NCBI GenBank assembly: GCA_019750135.1 | Contig: JAIEOV010000018.1 | Location: 124,001-188,000, forward strand | Direction of reading: 5' to 3' | DNA: 64,000 bases | Source: Reyranella sp. | GTDB lineage: Bacteria > Pseudomonadota > Alphaproteobacteria > Reyranellales > Reyranellaceae | Shown here: positions 42,265 to 51,157 of the stretch, piece by piece | Position numbering within the stretch: the stretch's first letter is position 1 | How the letters are laid out: each line of letters opens with the position of its first letter | Translations under genes and position numbers: made by a program | Notes under the pieces: model-generated | Databases searched by the model: none | What the model was told of the DNA's origin: nothing | The model's input: only the letters and a program-made list of their open reading frames with translations

Positions 42265-42917
42265 CTGCCGCCTGCAGGCGATGACGCGTCGCGATACGCG
42301 ACGCGGTCCATGAGCCCGCTGGCGAGCGCGGTGCGGTAGATCGTCTCCGCGAAGCGCCGGTCATTTACAACCACGTTGAACGGCTGGCGCTTCAGGTGAC
42401 GCGGCGGCTCGGCGAACAGCGCCAGCATTGTTGTCGTATCGAGCGGTACGTTGACGCCGGCTGTCATCGAGAAGCCGTCGACCATGTAGAGCCTCGTGGC
42501 CAGTGTTGCTCCGTCGGAGACGGAACTCTCGAGCCCGATGTCGATCAACCATCCTTGCGCTCCGAGGGCAAGGTCGGTCGTAACCAACCCCACGATCGGG
42601 TGTCGCCGCTCGATCCGCAGGATTGAGAAACGCGACGCACGCATCGCGTCGAGCATGAGCCTTTCGTCGCCGTCGAGGGGCGCGCCGGCGGATTCGGCAT
42701 AGCGGTCAATGGCACGCGATCGACCAGGCGGTGCAGTGTGGATCGCCAGGTCGAGAGCGTAGGTAAGCTCGTCGAGGTCCTCCAGAAGAAACGTGTTGCC
42801 ACGCGCGAGACCTAGCCGGCGTGCGTGCTGCAGGATCGATTCCTGGGATATGAGCTTCTGTATCGCCTCATTGTGACGCCGGCTGATTTCCCGCAAATGG
42901 CGATAGCGCTCGAGCAC
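42261..42917 (-). CDS. Uncharacterised protein, possibly N-terminally frameshifted
   Basis: A 218-residue soluble protein of unknown family, starting GTG; RYRHLREISRRHNEAIQKLI is helical and the rest alpha/beta (ILRIERRHPIVGLVTTDLAL, LYMVDGFSMTAGVNVPLD). In the next frame upstream, ATG at 42976 begins MPDAVALREHE, and joining it to GYGTPDRFKVLERYRH of this frame gives a natural N-terminus. The true gene may therefore start near 42976 with a one-base shift near 42940. Its 3' end overlaps the RNA ligase pseudogene by 4 bp. Confidence 0.5.
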   Translation of the reverse strand: MLERYRHLREISRRHNEAIQKLISQESILQHARRLGLARGNTFLLEDLDELTYALDLAIHTAPPGRSRAIDRYAESAGAPLDGDERLMLDAMRASRFSILRIERRHPIVGLVTTDLALGAQGWLIDIGLESSVSDGATLATRLYMVDGFSMTAGVNVPLDTTTMLALFAEPPRHLKRQPFNVVVNDRRFAETIYRTALASGLMDRVAYRDASSPAGGS

Positions 42918-43083
42918 CTTGAAGCGGTCGGGCGTCCCGTATCCTCATGTTCGCGCAAAGCGACTGCATCAGGCATGAATTCTCCACGCTTGCCGATCAA
43001 GACAGGGCACAAGCGTACAGTCACGCCTGAATGATCCCGGCGGCAAGCTCGCAAGCCGAGATGTCCTCAGTCCGCTTGGCGCT

Positions 43084-43533
43084 TCAGCCCAGCCGTGTCC
43101 TGATCTTGATCTCAGACGAGAGCGTTCGATGGACCGGGCATTTGTCGGCGATCTGCAGCAAGCGCTCGCGCTGCTCGGTGCTGAGCGGACCTTCGAGCAC
43201 GATCTGCCGGTCGATCTGGTCGATCTTGCCCTCCTTGGTCTCGCAGTCCGCGCAATCCTGGGCATGGATCTTGTCGTGCTTCAGCCAGACCCGGACCTTC
43301 TGCAATGGCCAGTTCTTCTGGCGGGCGTACATGCGGAGCGTCATCGCCGTGCAGGCGCCGAGGCCCGCCAGCAGGTAGTCGTAGGGGCTGGGGCCGGTGT
43401 TGGTGCCGCCGGCGGAGACCGGCTCGTCGACCGACAGGACGTGGGTGCCGACGCGCACGGTCTCTGCAAACGGGCCGATGTTGCGATCCTCGACGATCAC
43501 GACGCCCGGTGGGGGCAGTTCTGCCTCGGCCAT
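43084..43533 (-). CDS. OsmC-family peroxide-reducing protein
   Basis: A 149-residue OsmC/Ohr-like protein. The two redox cysteines are in GLGACTAMTLRMYA and ADKCPVHRTL, and the catalytic neighbourhood GPSPYDYLLAG is typical of the YhfA/OsmC branch. These proteins reduce organic hydroperoxides with lipoyl or thiol donors. ATG 43533 has AAGGAG nine bases upstream; a longer frame to 43623 lacks one. It is divergent from the SGNH-hydrolase gene. Confidence 0.88.
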   Translation of the reverse strand: MAEAELPPPGVVIVEDRNIGPFAETVRVGTHVLSVDEPVSAGGTNTGPSPYDYLLAGLGACTAMTLRMYARQKNWPLQKVRVWLKHDKIHAQDCADCETKEGKIDQIDRQIVLEGPLSTEQRERLLQIADKCPVHRTLSSEIKIRTRLG

Positions 43534-43601
43534 GTCCTGCTCCTTACGCGCTTTCCAAAGCGAATCGCCTGAGCCACGATTGCGCGCGAGCCAGTGTAGA
43601 A

Positions 43602-44882
43602 GTGCCCAGCCCCTCTGCCACATTCTTTCTCGACCATTTCGGCCTCCGTCGCCCGTATCGCTTCGAGCGCGTGATCCTGGCCGGGCTGGCGGTCCTGCTG
43701 GTGCTCCTCGCCCTGGTGGCCGCCCTGTGGATGCGGGCGATCGACGAGCTGCTGTTGCGCGGGCCGCGCGGCGAGTACTTTCTTTACCTGCTGGTGCTGT
43801 TCGCCCTGGTGCTGGCGCTGGTCCGCTGGCCGCGGCTGGCCGGGCTGCTCCTGGTGCTGATGGCCTTCGATCTTGCCTGGGGCGCCGGGCTGTTTGCTCT
43901 GCAACGAATGGGTGTTGCCTCCGCCTCGCTGATGCCGCCCGGCAAGGCCGAGCCGCAGCGCTTCCAATGGCATCCGCTGCTGCAGGCCGTGCCGATCCCC
44001 TCGCTCGCGCTCGCCAGCTCGACGGGGCTCGCGATCCGGCACACCCGCGAAGGCACGCGCGGCCAGGACCCGCAGGGCAGTCTCGAGGGCAAGACCGTCG
44101 TCGCCACCTTCGGCGGATCGACGACCTACGACGTCGGCGCGGGTGAGGGCGAGACCTGGCCCGATCGCCTGGGGCAGGCGCTGGGCAACGGATACTTCAT
44201 CGTCAATCACGGCGTGCCGGGCTACACCACGGTCGAGCACCTGATCCAGACGGCGTTCTACCAGACCAAGTTCGGCAAGCCGCCGCGCTGCGCCGTCTAC
44301 TATGTCGGCTGGAACGACCTGCGCAACGCGCACATCCCAAACCTCGATCCCGGCTACGCCGATTTCCATCTGCCGAGCCAGATCGATTCCCAGAAGGTGC
44401 GCCGCGTCGGCGGTGCGCACGTCACCTTCTCGCCCTTGCTGACCTTGCTGATGCGCTTCGTTGCCGCCAACCTCGACACCGCGCGATACTTCGCCGATCC
44501 CTACGGCAAGCCTCCGGTGAGCGGTGACGATCCCAACCTGGATGCGATCTACAGGCGCAACATAGCCGCGATCTCGGCGATCAACCGCCAGCGTGGCGTG
44601 ACCACGATCTGGGTCGGCCAGCTCCTGAACCGCGAGCGGCTGATGGGCGATGGCCAGTATGGCTGGCTGCCGCTGGTGCGCGATCGCGATCTCTGGCCCA
44701 TGCAGCAGAGATTCAACGAGGTCCTGAAGCAGACGGCGGACAGGCTGGGCGATCCTTATGTAGGCGTCGATCCGGCATCGTTCGTCGGGGTCGACTTCGT
44801 CGACCAGGGTCACTTCTCGGCACGCGGCGCGAAACGTTTCGCCGACGCTCTGGCGCCGGTCGTGCGTCGTCTCTGCCCCTAG
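43602..44882 (+). CDS. SGNH/GDSL-type hydrolase with N-terminal membrane helices
   Basis: A 426-residue protein. Three or four hydrophobic helices lie in the first 110 residues, followed by an SGNH hydrolase domain: block I VVATFGGSTTYDVG (nucleophilic Ser), block III YYVGWNDLRN and block V FVDQGHFSARG with Asp and His. This layout resembles membrane-bound esterases that act on polysaccharide or lipid acyl groups in the periplasm. The GTG at 43602 is the best start I see, though its ribosome site is poor. It is 14 bp upstream of a VOC gene. Confidence 0.75.
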   Translation: MPSPSATFFLDHFGLRRPYRFERVILAGLAVLLVLLALVAALWMRAIDELLLRGPRGEYFLYLLVLFALVLALVRWPRLAGLLLVLMAFDLAWGAGLFALQRMGVASASLMPPGKAEPQRFQWHPLLQAVPIPSLALASSTGLAIRHTREGTRGQDPQGSLEGKTVVATFGGSTTYDVGAGEGETWPDRLGQALGNGYFIVNHGVPGYTTVEHLIQTAFYQTKFGKPPRCAVYYVGWNDLRNAHIPNLDPGYADFHLPSQIDSQKVRRVGGAHVTFSPLLTLLMRFVAANLDTARYFADPYGKPPVSGDDPNLDAIYRRNIAAISAINRQRGVTTIWVGQLLNRERLMGDGQYGWLPLVRDRDLWPMQQRFNEVLKQTADRLGDPYVGVDPASFVGVDFVDQGHFSARGAKRFADALAPVVRRLCP

Positions 44883-44896
44883 GCTAAGGTCGAGCG

Positions 44897-45295
44897 ATGA
44901 TCTCCCACGACCACGTCGGCGTCGACGATTTCGAGCGCGCTTTTGCGTTCTATTCGGCCGTGCTGCCGGTCCTGGGGCTCGAGTTGAAGTTCAAGGAGGC
45001 GGAGAACGGCTGGGCCGGCTGGATGATGCCTGGCGTGGCGCGGCCCTTGTTCCTGGTCGGCCTGCCGTTCAATCGTGAGCCCGCTTCGCCCGGCAACGGC
45101 CAGATGATTGCGCTGATGGCGTCCGACCGCGCCACGGTCGATCGCTGCCATGCAACGGCGCTGGCCCAGGGCGGCCAGTCCGAAGGCGCACCCGGCCTTC
45201 GGCCGCACTATCACGCCAACTACTACGGCGCCTATTTCCGCGATCCCGCGGGCAACAAGCTTTGCGTCTGCTGTCACCAACCGGAACCAACATGA
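44897..45295 (+). CDS. VOC-family protein
   Basis: A 132-residue glyoxalase-fold protein: ISHDHVGVDDFERAFAFYSA for the first module and HYHANYYGAYFRDPAGNKL for the second. A His in the first strand is a likely metal ligand; the C-terminal Glu of glyoxalases is replaced by Lys-Leu after GN. Its stop overlaps the start of the SDR gene (ATGA), so they are coupled. Typical of lactoylglutathione-lyase-like proteins without defined substrate. Confidence 0.8.
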   Translation: MISHDHVGVDDFERAFAFYSAVLPVLGLELKFKEAENGWAGWMMPGVARPLFLVGLPFNREPASPGNGQMIALMASDRATVDRCHATALAQGGQSEGAPGLRPHYHANYYGAYFRDPAGNKLCVCCHQPEPT

Positions 45296-46044
45296 CCCGT
45301 GCCATCCTGATCACCGGTGCCTCGTCCGGCATCGGCGCCGCCACTGCTCGCGCCCTCGCTGCGCCCGACACCGCCATCGCGCTGCACGCGCGCAAAAACC
45401 GTGCCGGCGCCGACAAGGTCGCCGCGGTCGTGCGCGAGGCCGGCGGCAAGACGCTGGTGGTCGAAGGCGACCTCGCCAAGCCGGGCACGGGGCGTCGCCT
45501 GGTCGAGGAGGTCGCGGCTGCCTTCGGCCGGCTCGACGTCGTGGTGAGCAACGCGGGCTTCGCCGATCGCCGCCCGGTCGACCAACTCGATCGCGCGGCC
45601 TGGGACGACAGCCTGTCGGCCATGACCTCCGCATTTTTCGAGCTCGCCCACGCCGCCAAACCGTGGCTGGTAAAGGCCGGCGCTGCCGGTCGCCTGGTCG
45701 GCGTCTCGTCCTTCGTGGCGCATGCCTATGCCCGCGGCCTGCCGATGTTTCCGGCCTCGGCCGCCGCCAAGGCCGGCGTCGAAGCCTTCGCGCGCGCCAT
45801 GGCCGTGGACCTCGCGCCGTCGGGCGCGACGGCCAACTGCGTGGCGCCCGGCCTGATCGAGAAGGACGCCGACGCCCACGTCGCGCTGTCGCGCGATCGC
45901 ATGGTCGAGATGAGCAAGCTGGTGCCGATCGGCCGCTACGGCAAGACGGCGGAGGTGGCGGCGGTGATCGCGTTTCTCTGCTCGCCCGGTGCGGCCTATG
46001 TCACCGGCCAGACCATCCACGTGAATGGCGGTTTGACGCTGTAG
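45292..46044 (+). CDS. SDR-family oxidoreductase lacking the usual catalytic Tyr
   Basis: A 250-residue SDR with TGASSGIGAATARAL, VVSNAGFADR and a normal C-terminus (YVTGQTIHVNGGLTL). At the YxxxK position the sequence reads FPASAAAKAGVEAF, so the residue four before Lys is Ser, not Tyr. The active-site Ser region (LVGVSSFVA) is present. It may be catalytically weak, use a different residue, or be a binding protein. It is translationally coupled to the VOC gene and ends just before a large inverted repeat. Confidence 0.85.
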   Translation: MTRAILITGASSGIGAATARALAAPDTAIALHARKNRAGADKVAAVVREAGGKTLVVEGDLAKPGTGRRLVEEVAAAFGRLDVVVSNAGFADRRPVDQLDRAAWDDSLSAMTSAFFELAHAAKPWLVKAGAAGRLVGVSSFVAHAYARGLPMFPASAAAKAGVEAFARAMAVDLAPSGATANCVAPGLIEKDADAHVALSRDRMVEMSKLVPIGRYGKTAEVAAVIAFLCSPGAAYVTGQTIHVNGGLTL

Positions 46045-46047
46045 ATC

Positions 46048-46161
46048 TTGCCGGAGCGCGGACCTCCAGGTCCGCTCATCGTCTTCATCTTCGTCTTCCG
46101 GACCGCCGGCCTCCGGCCGGCACATGATCATGAGCGGACCTGGAGGTCCGCGCTCCGGCAA
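46048..46161. repeat. Perfect 32-bp inverted repeat with nested module
   Basis: Arms at 46048-46079 and 46130-46161 are exact reverse complements over 32 bp; each arm itself contains the palindrome GGACCTCCAGGTCC or its complement. The 50-bp centre carries GTCTTCCGGACCGCCGGCCT and GGCCGGC at 46093-46121, a 29-nt module that recurs with one mismatch at 51153-51181. It lies between the SDR stop and the phnC promoter and could also terminate transcription from the left. Confidence 0.85.
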
Positions 46162-46198
46162 GAGACCTTATCCACCGGCCGCTTCTTCATCGCGACGG

Positions 46199-46231
46199 CT
46201 GTCGGATTTCTGTAACCGAACCGTCGCCTTT
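46199..46231 (+). promoter_or_regulatory. Pho-box-like triple 11-bp repeat upstream of phnC
   Basis: Three contiguous 11-mers: CTGTCGGATTT, CTGTAACCGAA and CCGTCGCCTTT. They follow the PhoB half-site pattern CTGTCAT-AWAW with the expected 11-bp period. The set ends 51 bp before the phnC start, so phosphate-starvation control of phnCDE is likely. Confidence 0.6.
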
Positions 46232-46281
46232 GTGCAGCCTGCCGCCGCTACCCAGCGATAAGGGAAGCTTGCGAGGGACCA

Positions 46282-47094
46282 GTGCTGCGACTGGAAGGCG
46301 TCACCAAGAGTTTTGGCGGCAAGCACGCCGTCGACCAGGTCTCGCTGGTCGTGCCGACCGGCCAGCTGGTCGGCGTGATCGGCCGATCGGGCGCTGGCAA
46401 GTCGACCCTGCTGCGCATGATCAACCGCCTGGGCGATCCGACGCGAGGTCGCATCCTGTTCGGCGATACCGACATCACCCAGCTCAAGGGCCGGGCGCTG
46501 CGCCAGTGGCGGGCGCGCTGCGCCATGATCTTCCAGCAGTTCAACCTCGCCGGCCGGCTCGACGTGCTGAACAACGTCATGATGGGCCGCGCCTTCCACG
46601 TTCCCGCCTCGCGCGCCCTCCTGAAGCTGTGGAGCGACGAGGAGAAGGCGCAGGCCCTGTCGGCATTGGAAAGCCTCGACATGGCGCGCCTCGCCGGCCA
46701 GCGCGCCGACACCTTGTCGGGCGGCCAGCAGCAGCGTGTCGCCATCGCCCGCGCCCTGGTGCAGGAGCCCGACCTCATCCTGGCCGACGAGCCCATCGCC
46801 TCGCTCGACCCGCGCAACACCAAGGTGGTGATGGACGCCCTGCTGCACATCAACAAGCACTTGGGCATCACCGTTGTCTGCAACCTGCACAGCCTCGACC
46901 TTGCCCGCACTTACTGCGACCGGCTGGTCGGCATGGCGGCGGGCCGCGTCGTGTTCGACGACATGCCGGCCGCCCTCACCGACGGCGTCGCTCGCGATCT
47001 CTACGGTCTCGAGGCCGGCGAGGTCGTGGGTGAGGCCGCGCCCGTTCACATGCCGGTCGGCGCCCGTCCGGGCTTCGCCCTCGCCGGCTCGTGA
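46282..47094 (+). CDS. phnC: Phosphonate ABC transporter ATP-binding protein
   Basis: A 270-residue ABC ATPase with Walker [10 protein letters not shown], signature [15 protein letters not shown], Walker [13 protein letters not shown] and the H-loop His in CNLHSLD. It is the PhnC type ([20 protein letters not shown]). It powers uptake of phosphonates through PhnE. The GTG start has GAGGGA upstream. First gene of phnC-phnD-phnE1-phnE2-DUF1045, preceded by Pho-box-like repeats. Confidence 0.93.
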   Translation: MLRLEGVTKSFGGKHAVDQVSLVVPTGQLVGVIGRSGAGKSTLLRMINRLGDPTRGRILFGDTDITQLKGRALRQWRARCAMIFQQFNLAGRLDVLNNVMMGRAFHVPASRALLKLWSDEEKAQALSALESLDMARLAGQRADTLSGGQQQRVAIARALVQEPDLILADEPIASLDPRNTKVVMDALLHINKHLGITVVCNLHSLDLARTYCDRLVGMAAGRVVFDDMPAALTDGVARDLYGLEAGEVVGEAAPVHMPVGARPGFALAGS

Positions 47095-47129
47095 TCCTGT
47101 CCACGCCTCTTCAACATGGAGAAACCCGC

Positions 47130-48050
47130 ATGCTCACCCGTCGTATCGTCCTGGGTGCCGCACTTGCCGTAACCGCCGTCGCCGGCTCGGCCCCCACCAC
47201 GTCCTGGGCTCAGAGCTGGAAGTCCGCCTATCCCGAACTGGTGATGGCCGTGGTGCCGGCCGAGAACGCGTCCGGCGTCACCGAGCGCTACGCGCCGTTC
47301 GTCGAGTACCTGTCGAAGGAGCTCGGCACCAAGGTGACGCTGCGGGTGGCCAACGACTATGCCGCGGTCATCGAGGGCCAGCGCAACGGCAGCATCCATC
47401 TCGCGGGCTATGGCCCTGCCTCGTACGCCCGCGCCATCGTCACCGGCGTCGCCGTCGAGCCGTTCGCCACGACGGTGAACAATGACGGCACGATCGGCTA
47501 CTACTCGGTGTTCTATGTGAAGGCCGACAGCCCCTACAAGACGATCGACGATCTCAAGGGCAAGAACCTCGGCCTGGTCGATCCGAACTCGACCTCGGGC
47601 AACAACGTGCCGCGCTTTGCCCTCAACAAGATGAAGATCAACCCCGAGACCTTCTTCTCGAAGGTCACCTACACGGGCAGCCACGAGAACGCCGTAATCG
47701 CCCTGCAGCAGGGCACCGTCGATGTCGCCGCCAACTGGTGGAACTCCGACACCGATTCCAACCTCACGCGCATGGCCAACAAGAACCTGGCGAAGAAGGA
47801 CGACTATCGCGTCATCTACAAGTCGGACCTCATCCCGAACTCGCCCTTCGCCTACCTGGCCAACCTGCCGCCCGACCTGAAGGCTGCCATCGTCAAGGCG
47901 TTCAACGACGCGCCGACCAAGGACAAGGCCGCCTTCGACAAGCTCAGCGACGGCAAGGACAAGGAATTCACCAAGGTCGACGCCAAGTACTACGAACCCG
48001 TCGTCGAGCTGATCAAGTTCATCGACCAGCTCCGTAAGCAGAAGAGCTGA
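47130..48050 (+). CDS. phnD: Phosphonate ABC transporter substrate-binding protein
   Basis: A 306-residue periplasmic binding protein. A signal peptide (MLTRRIVLGAALAVTAVAGS, cleaved near ALA/SWA-Q at about 28) leads into the PhnD domain: PELVMAVVPAENASGVTERY, GSIHLAGYGPASYARA, NSTSGNNVPRFALNKM, GSHENAVIALQQGTVDVAA. GGAG lies eight bases before the ATG. It begins 35 bp after phnC and is followed by a stable hairpin that often lies after binding-protein genes. Confidence 0.93.
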   Translation: MLTRRIVLGAALAVTAVAGSAPTTSWAQSWKSAYPELVMAVVPAENASGVTERYAPFVEYLSKELGTKVTLRVANDYAAVIEGQRNGSIHLAGYGPASYARAIVTGVAVEPFATTVNNDGTIGYYSVFYVKADSPYKTIDDLKGKNLGLVDPNSTSGNNVPRFALNKMKINPETFFSKVTYTGSHENAVIALQQGTVDVAANWWNSDTDSNLTRMANKNLAKKDDYRVIYKSDLIPNSPFAYLANLPPDLKAAIVKAFNDAPTKDKAAFDKLSDGKDKEFTKVDAKYYEPVVELIKFIDQLRKQKS

Positions 48051-48061
48051 CGGCAGCGGAG

Positions 48062-48099
48062 GCCGCGAACGCCGGGCCGCAGCCCCCGGCGTTCGCGGC
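48062..48099 (+). terminator. 15-bp hairpin between phnD and phnE1
   Basis: Arms GCCGCGAACGCCGGG and its exact complement with an 8-nt loop, followed by TTCTCCTC and no real U-run. It more likely protects the phnD mRNA 3' end, setting binding protein above permease, than fully terminates. Confidence 0.55.
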
Positions 48100-48119
48100 T
48101 TCTCCTCGCATCGCCCACA

Positions 48120-49007
48120 GTGTCCAGTTCGCCGATCGCCCTGCTGCCGGACGCCCAGCTCCGGCCTTTGCTCGGTGCTTACGAGGCATCGGTGCGCAGC
48201 CGGCGCTGGCACACGCTGCTCATCCTTGCCTGTGTCGTCGTGGCGATGGTGCTGTCGTCGATCTCGGCCGAGGTCTCGATCCCCAAGCTTCTGGACAACC
48301 TCCACCGCTTCCCGAGCTACATCATCCGCCTGTTCCAGCTCGAGAACGGCCAACCGGTCTGGACGGACATCGGCGAATGGTTCTGGGGCCTGCCGCGCTG
48401 GCTCCGGCTGCTCGGCGAGACGCTGCTGATGGCCTATGTCGGCACGGTGCTGGGCGTGATCGGCGCCTTCGTGCTGAGCTTCCTCGCGGCGGCCAACGTG
48501 GCGCCCAGCCGCTGGCTGCGCTGGGTCGTGCGCCGTTTCTGCGAGGTCTGCCGCACCGTCCCCGAGCTGGTGTTCGCCCTGGTGTTCGTGATCGCCTTCG
48601 GCCTGGGACCCGTGGCCGGCGTGTTGGCCGTCGCCATCCACACCGTGGGCGCGCTCGGCAAGCTGTTCGCCGAGGTGGTCGAGAACATCGACACGAAGCC
48701 GGTCGAGGGCATCATCGCCGGCGGCTCGTCATGGCCGGTCGCCATGCGCTTCGGCGCCCTGCCGCAGACCTTGTCGAACTTCGTGAGCTACGCGCTGTTG
48801 CGCTTCGAGATCAACGTGCGCAGCACTGCCGTGATGGGCTTCGTCGGCGCCGGCGGCATCGGCCAGGATCTGATCGAGGCGATCCGCAAGTTCTACTATT
48901 CCGACGTGTCGGCCATCCTTGTGCTGATCATCATCACCGTGTCGGTGATCGACACCGTGACCTCGCACGTCCGCCATCGCCTGATCGGCCTGCAGGAGAA
49001 GCACTGA
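48120..49007 (+). CDS. phnE: Phosphonate ABC transporter permease (first copy)
   Basis: A 295-residue permease with six membrane helices and the EAA-like cytoplasmic loop VEGIIAGGSSWPVAMRFGALPQ. The helix WLRLLGETLLMAYVGTVLG and the segment CRTVPELVFALVFVIAFGLG are characteristic of PhnE. The start is GTG at 48120 after a hairpin. It overlaps the second permease by one base (TGATG), so they form a heterodimer. The N-terminal region before helix one is longer than in E. coli. Confidence 0.92.
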   Translation: MSSSPIALLPDAQLRPLLGAYEASVRSRRWHTLLILACVVVAMVLSSISAEVSIPKLLDNLHRFPSYIIRLFQLENGQPVWTDIGEWFWGLPRWLRLLGETLLMAYVGTVLGVIGAFVLSFLAAANVAPSRWLRWVVRRFCEVCRTVPELVFALVFVIAFGLGPVAGVLAVAIHTVGALGKLFAEVVENIDTKPVEGIIAGGSSWPVAMRFGALPQTLSNFVSYALLRFEINVRSTAVMGFVGAGGIGQDLIEAIRKFYYSDVSAILVLIIITVSVIDTVTSHVRHRLIGLQEKH

Positions 49008-49864
49008 TGCCAGGGCACACGCCGGTCGATCTCGGCGCTATCCGTGGCCGCCACCCCGAGCATTTCCAGCGCTTCGATCGTCGCCGCCAGACGATGCTCG
49101 CCATGGCGGCGGCGGCCTTTGCCCTGCTGATCTTCGCCATGGCCGAGCTCGGCTTCTTCGATGGCAAGCTCCTGGCGGGCATGGGCCGGCTCGGCGAGAT
49201 CACGGGCCTCATGCTGCCGCCCGATCCGAAGGACTGGGCGCATGTCCGCCTGTTTTCCTCCGCGTTGCTCGAGACCATCGCCATCTCGCTGCTCGGCACA
49301 CTGGCGGCGGCCGTGCTCGCGCTGCCGCTCGCTTTCCTGGCAGCGCGCAACATCACTGCCCAACGCGTGGTACGTTTTTTGTCACGGCGCTCACTCGACA
49401 CCATCCGCAGCGTCGACATCCTGATATGGGCGCTGATCTGGGTGAACGTCGTGGGGTTGGGACCGTTCGCCGGCGCGCTTGCCATCATGACCGCCGACAT
49501 CGGCACGTTCGGCAAGCTCTTCTCCGAGGCGATCGAAGCGGCCGATCGCAAGCCCGTCGAGGGCATCGTCTCCGCAGGCGGCGGCAAGCTTCTGGGCGTG
49601 CGGTTCGGCATCATCCCGGAGGTCTTTCCGGTGCTGGTGAGCCAGGTCCTCTACTTCTTCGAATCGAACACGCGGTCGGCCAGCATCATCGGCATCGTTG
49701 GCGCCGGCGGCATCGGCCTCTATCTCGCCGAGGCGATTCGTACACTGGAGCTGCAGCAGACGTCATTTATCATACTTATGATTCTGGTATCCGTGGCGCT
49801 GATCGACTATGTCTCCGGCCAATTGCGTTTCGCCGTCATTGGTCGTCGTGGAGTGGTCGCTTGA
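49007..49864 (+). CDS. phnE: Phosphonate ABC transporter permease (second copy)
   Basis: A 285-residue PhnE paralogue. Helix motifs are ETIAISLLGTLAAAVLALPL, RSVDILIWALIWVNVVGLG and the loop VEGIVSAGGGKLLGVRFGII. It pairs with the preceding permease. The ATG overlaps the upstream stop and the downstream TTG start overlaps its stop, so the three are tightly coupled. Two phnE genes in tandem are common in alphaproteobacteria. Confidence 0.92.
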   Translation: MPGHTPVDLGAIRGRHPEHFQRFDRRRQTMLAMAAAAFALLIFAMAELGFFDGKLLAGMGRLGEITGLMLPPDPKDWAHVRLFSSALLETIAISLLGTLAAAVLALPLAFLAARNITAQRVVRFLSRRSLDTIRSVDILIWALIWVNVVGLGPFAGALAIMTADIGTFGKLFSEAIEAADRKPVEGIVSAGGGKLLGVRFGIIPEVFPVLVSQVLYFFESNTRSASIIGIVGAGGIGLYLAEAIRTLELQQTSFIILMILVSVALIDYVSGQLRFAVIGRRGVVA

Positions 49865-50628
49865 GCGTAGAGGTAGAGTCGGAGTCCGTGTCCATCCCCG
49901 TCCCGCGTTATGCCCTGTACTATGCCCCTCGGGCCGAGGAAGGGCTGGCCGTCGCTGCGACGCAGTGGCTCGGCCGTAACGCGGAGACCGGGCAGAGCCG
50001 CCCGCTCAAGTCGGTGTCGGCCTTCACTGCCGACCGCCTGGGCGAGCTCACCGCCGATCCGCGGCTCTACGGCTTCCATGGCACGCTGAAGGCGCCGATC
50101 GCGCTGGCCGAGGGCTTCAGCGAGCGCGACCTGCTGGAGGCCGTCGGCAACTTCGCCGTCGGCCGGCGGTCGCTCACCGTGCCCTCGATGACGCTCACCT
50201 GTCTGTCCGGGTTCATGGCGCTGGTGCCGAGCCAGCCGTCGCACGAACTGCAGGATCTTGCCGACAGCTGCGTCATCGAGTTCGACGAGTTCCGCCAGCC
50301 TGCCGACGAAGAGGAGCTGGCGCGGCGCCGCGCGTCCGGCCTGTCGCCGCGCCAGGACGAACTGCTGGTGCGCTGGGGCTATCCCTATGTGCTCGAGGAA
50401 TGGCGCTTCCATCTCACCCTGACGGGACGCATTCCCGACGAAGGCGAGCGGTCGGCGATCACCGATCTGCTGCGCCGCCAGTTCATGGGCTTCATCGACC
50501 GGCCGCTGCAGGTGCGCGACGTCTGCGTGTTCCGACAGCCCGCCGCCGGACGGCCGTTCACCGCCCTGGCGCGCTTCACGCTCGGCGGCGGACGCCGGGT
50601 GAGTAGCGAAGTGTGGCGAGCAGCCTGA
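49861..50628 (+). CDS. DUF1045 family phosphonate-metabolism protein (2H phosphoesterase-like)
   Basis: A 255-residue protein with two H-x-T/S motifs: GFHGTLKAPIAL and WRFHLTLTGRIP, the 2H phosphoesterase signature. DUF1045 proteins are regularly encoded with C-P lyase genes and probably act on cyclic or pyrophosphate phosphoribosyl intermediates. The start is TTG at 49861 (TTGA overlap with phnE2; GGAG seven bases upstream). Its last 53 bp overlap the 3' end of phnN on the other strand. Confidence 0.85.
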   Translation: MSVEVESESVSIPVPRYALYYAPRAEEGLAVAATQWLGRNAETGQSRPLKSVSAFTADRLGELTADPRLYGFHGTLKAPIALAEGFSERDLLEAVGNFAVGRRSLTVPSMTLTCLSGFMALVPSQPSHELQDLADSCVIEFDEFRQPADEEELARRRASGLSPRQDELLVRWGYPYVLEEWRFHLTLTGRIPDEGERSAITDLLRRQFMGFIDRPLQVRDVCVFRQPAAGRPFTALARFTLGGGRRVSSEVWRAA

Positions 50629-51151
50629 CGAAGGCTTCGGCGGCGGCATTGAGCGTGCCGTCATTGACGATGGTCACCAGCCGAGCATCGGTCACCGCAT
50701 AGGCATCGCTGCGGGCGAGCCGGTTCGCTGCCGCGGCCGAAGTCTCGCGGCCGCGGGCGCTCAGCCTTGCCCGGAGCTTGTCGAGGGCCGCCGTGATCAG
50801 CACGGGATGCAGGTCGGGATCGCTGCCCGCTATCTTCTCGTAGTGCTCGCGCGAGCCGCTCACCACCACGGTGAGGCCGGCGCCGCGCCAGGCCTCGATC
50901 TCGCGGCCGATGCCGTAGTCGTTGCCGTGGGCCTGCCAATGGAAGGCGAACAGGCCGTGCGCGCGGCGCAGGGCGAACTCGGCGCGGCTCAGCGCCACAT
51001 GATTCTCGCCGCCGCTGTCGGCCGGCCGCGTGATGTAGCGATGGGCGAAGGCGATCGGCGCATCGACCGACAACAGGGCGCGGGCGCGCTCGAGCACGGA
51101 GTCCTTGCCCGCGCCCGACGGACCCATGACGTAGACGAGCGGAGCACTCAT
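50576..51151 (-). CDS. phnN: Ribose 1,5-bisphosphate phosphokinase
   Basis: A 191-residue guanylate-kinase-fold enzyme that makes PRPP from ribose 1,5-bisphosphate, the last step of the C-P lyase pathway. It has P-loop GPSGAGKDS, RYITRPADSGGENHVALS and FAFHWQAHGNDYGIG, typical of PhnN. It is separated from phnM by a 76-bp gap holding a large inverted repeat and may have weaker expression. It converges on the DUF1045 gene with overlapping coding ends. Confidence 0.92.
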   Translation of the reverse strand: MSAPLVYVMGPSGAGKDSVLERARALLSVDAPIAFAHRYITRPADSGGENHVALSRAEFALRRAHGLFAFHWQAHGNDYGIGREIEAWRGAGLTVVVSGSREHYEKIAGSDPDLHPVLITAALDKLRARLSARGRETSAAAANRLARSDAYAVTDARLVTIVNDGTLNAAAEAFVRLLATLRYSPGVRRRA

Positions 51152-51157
51152 TGTCTT

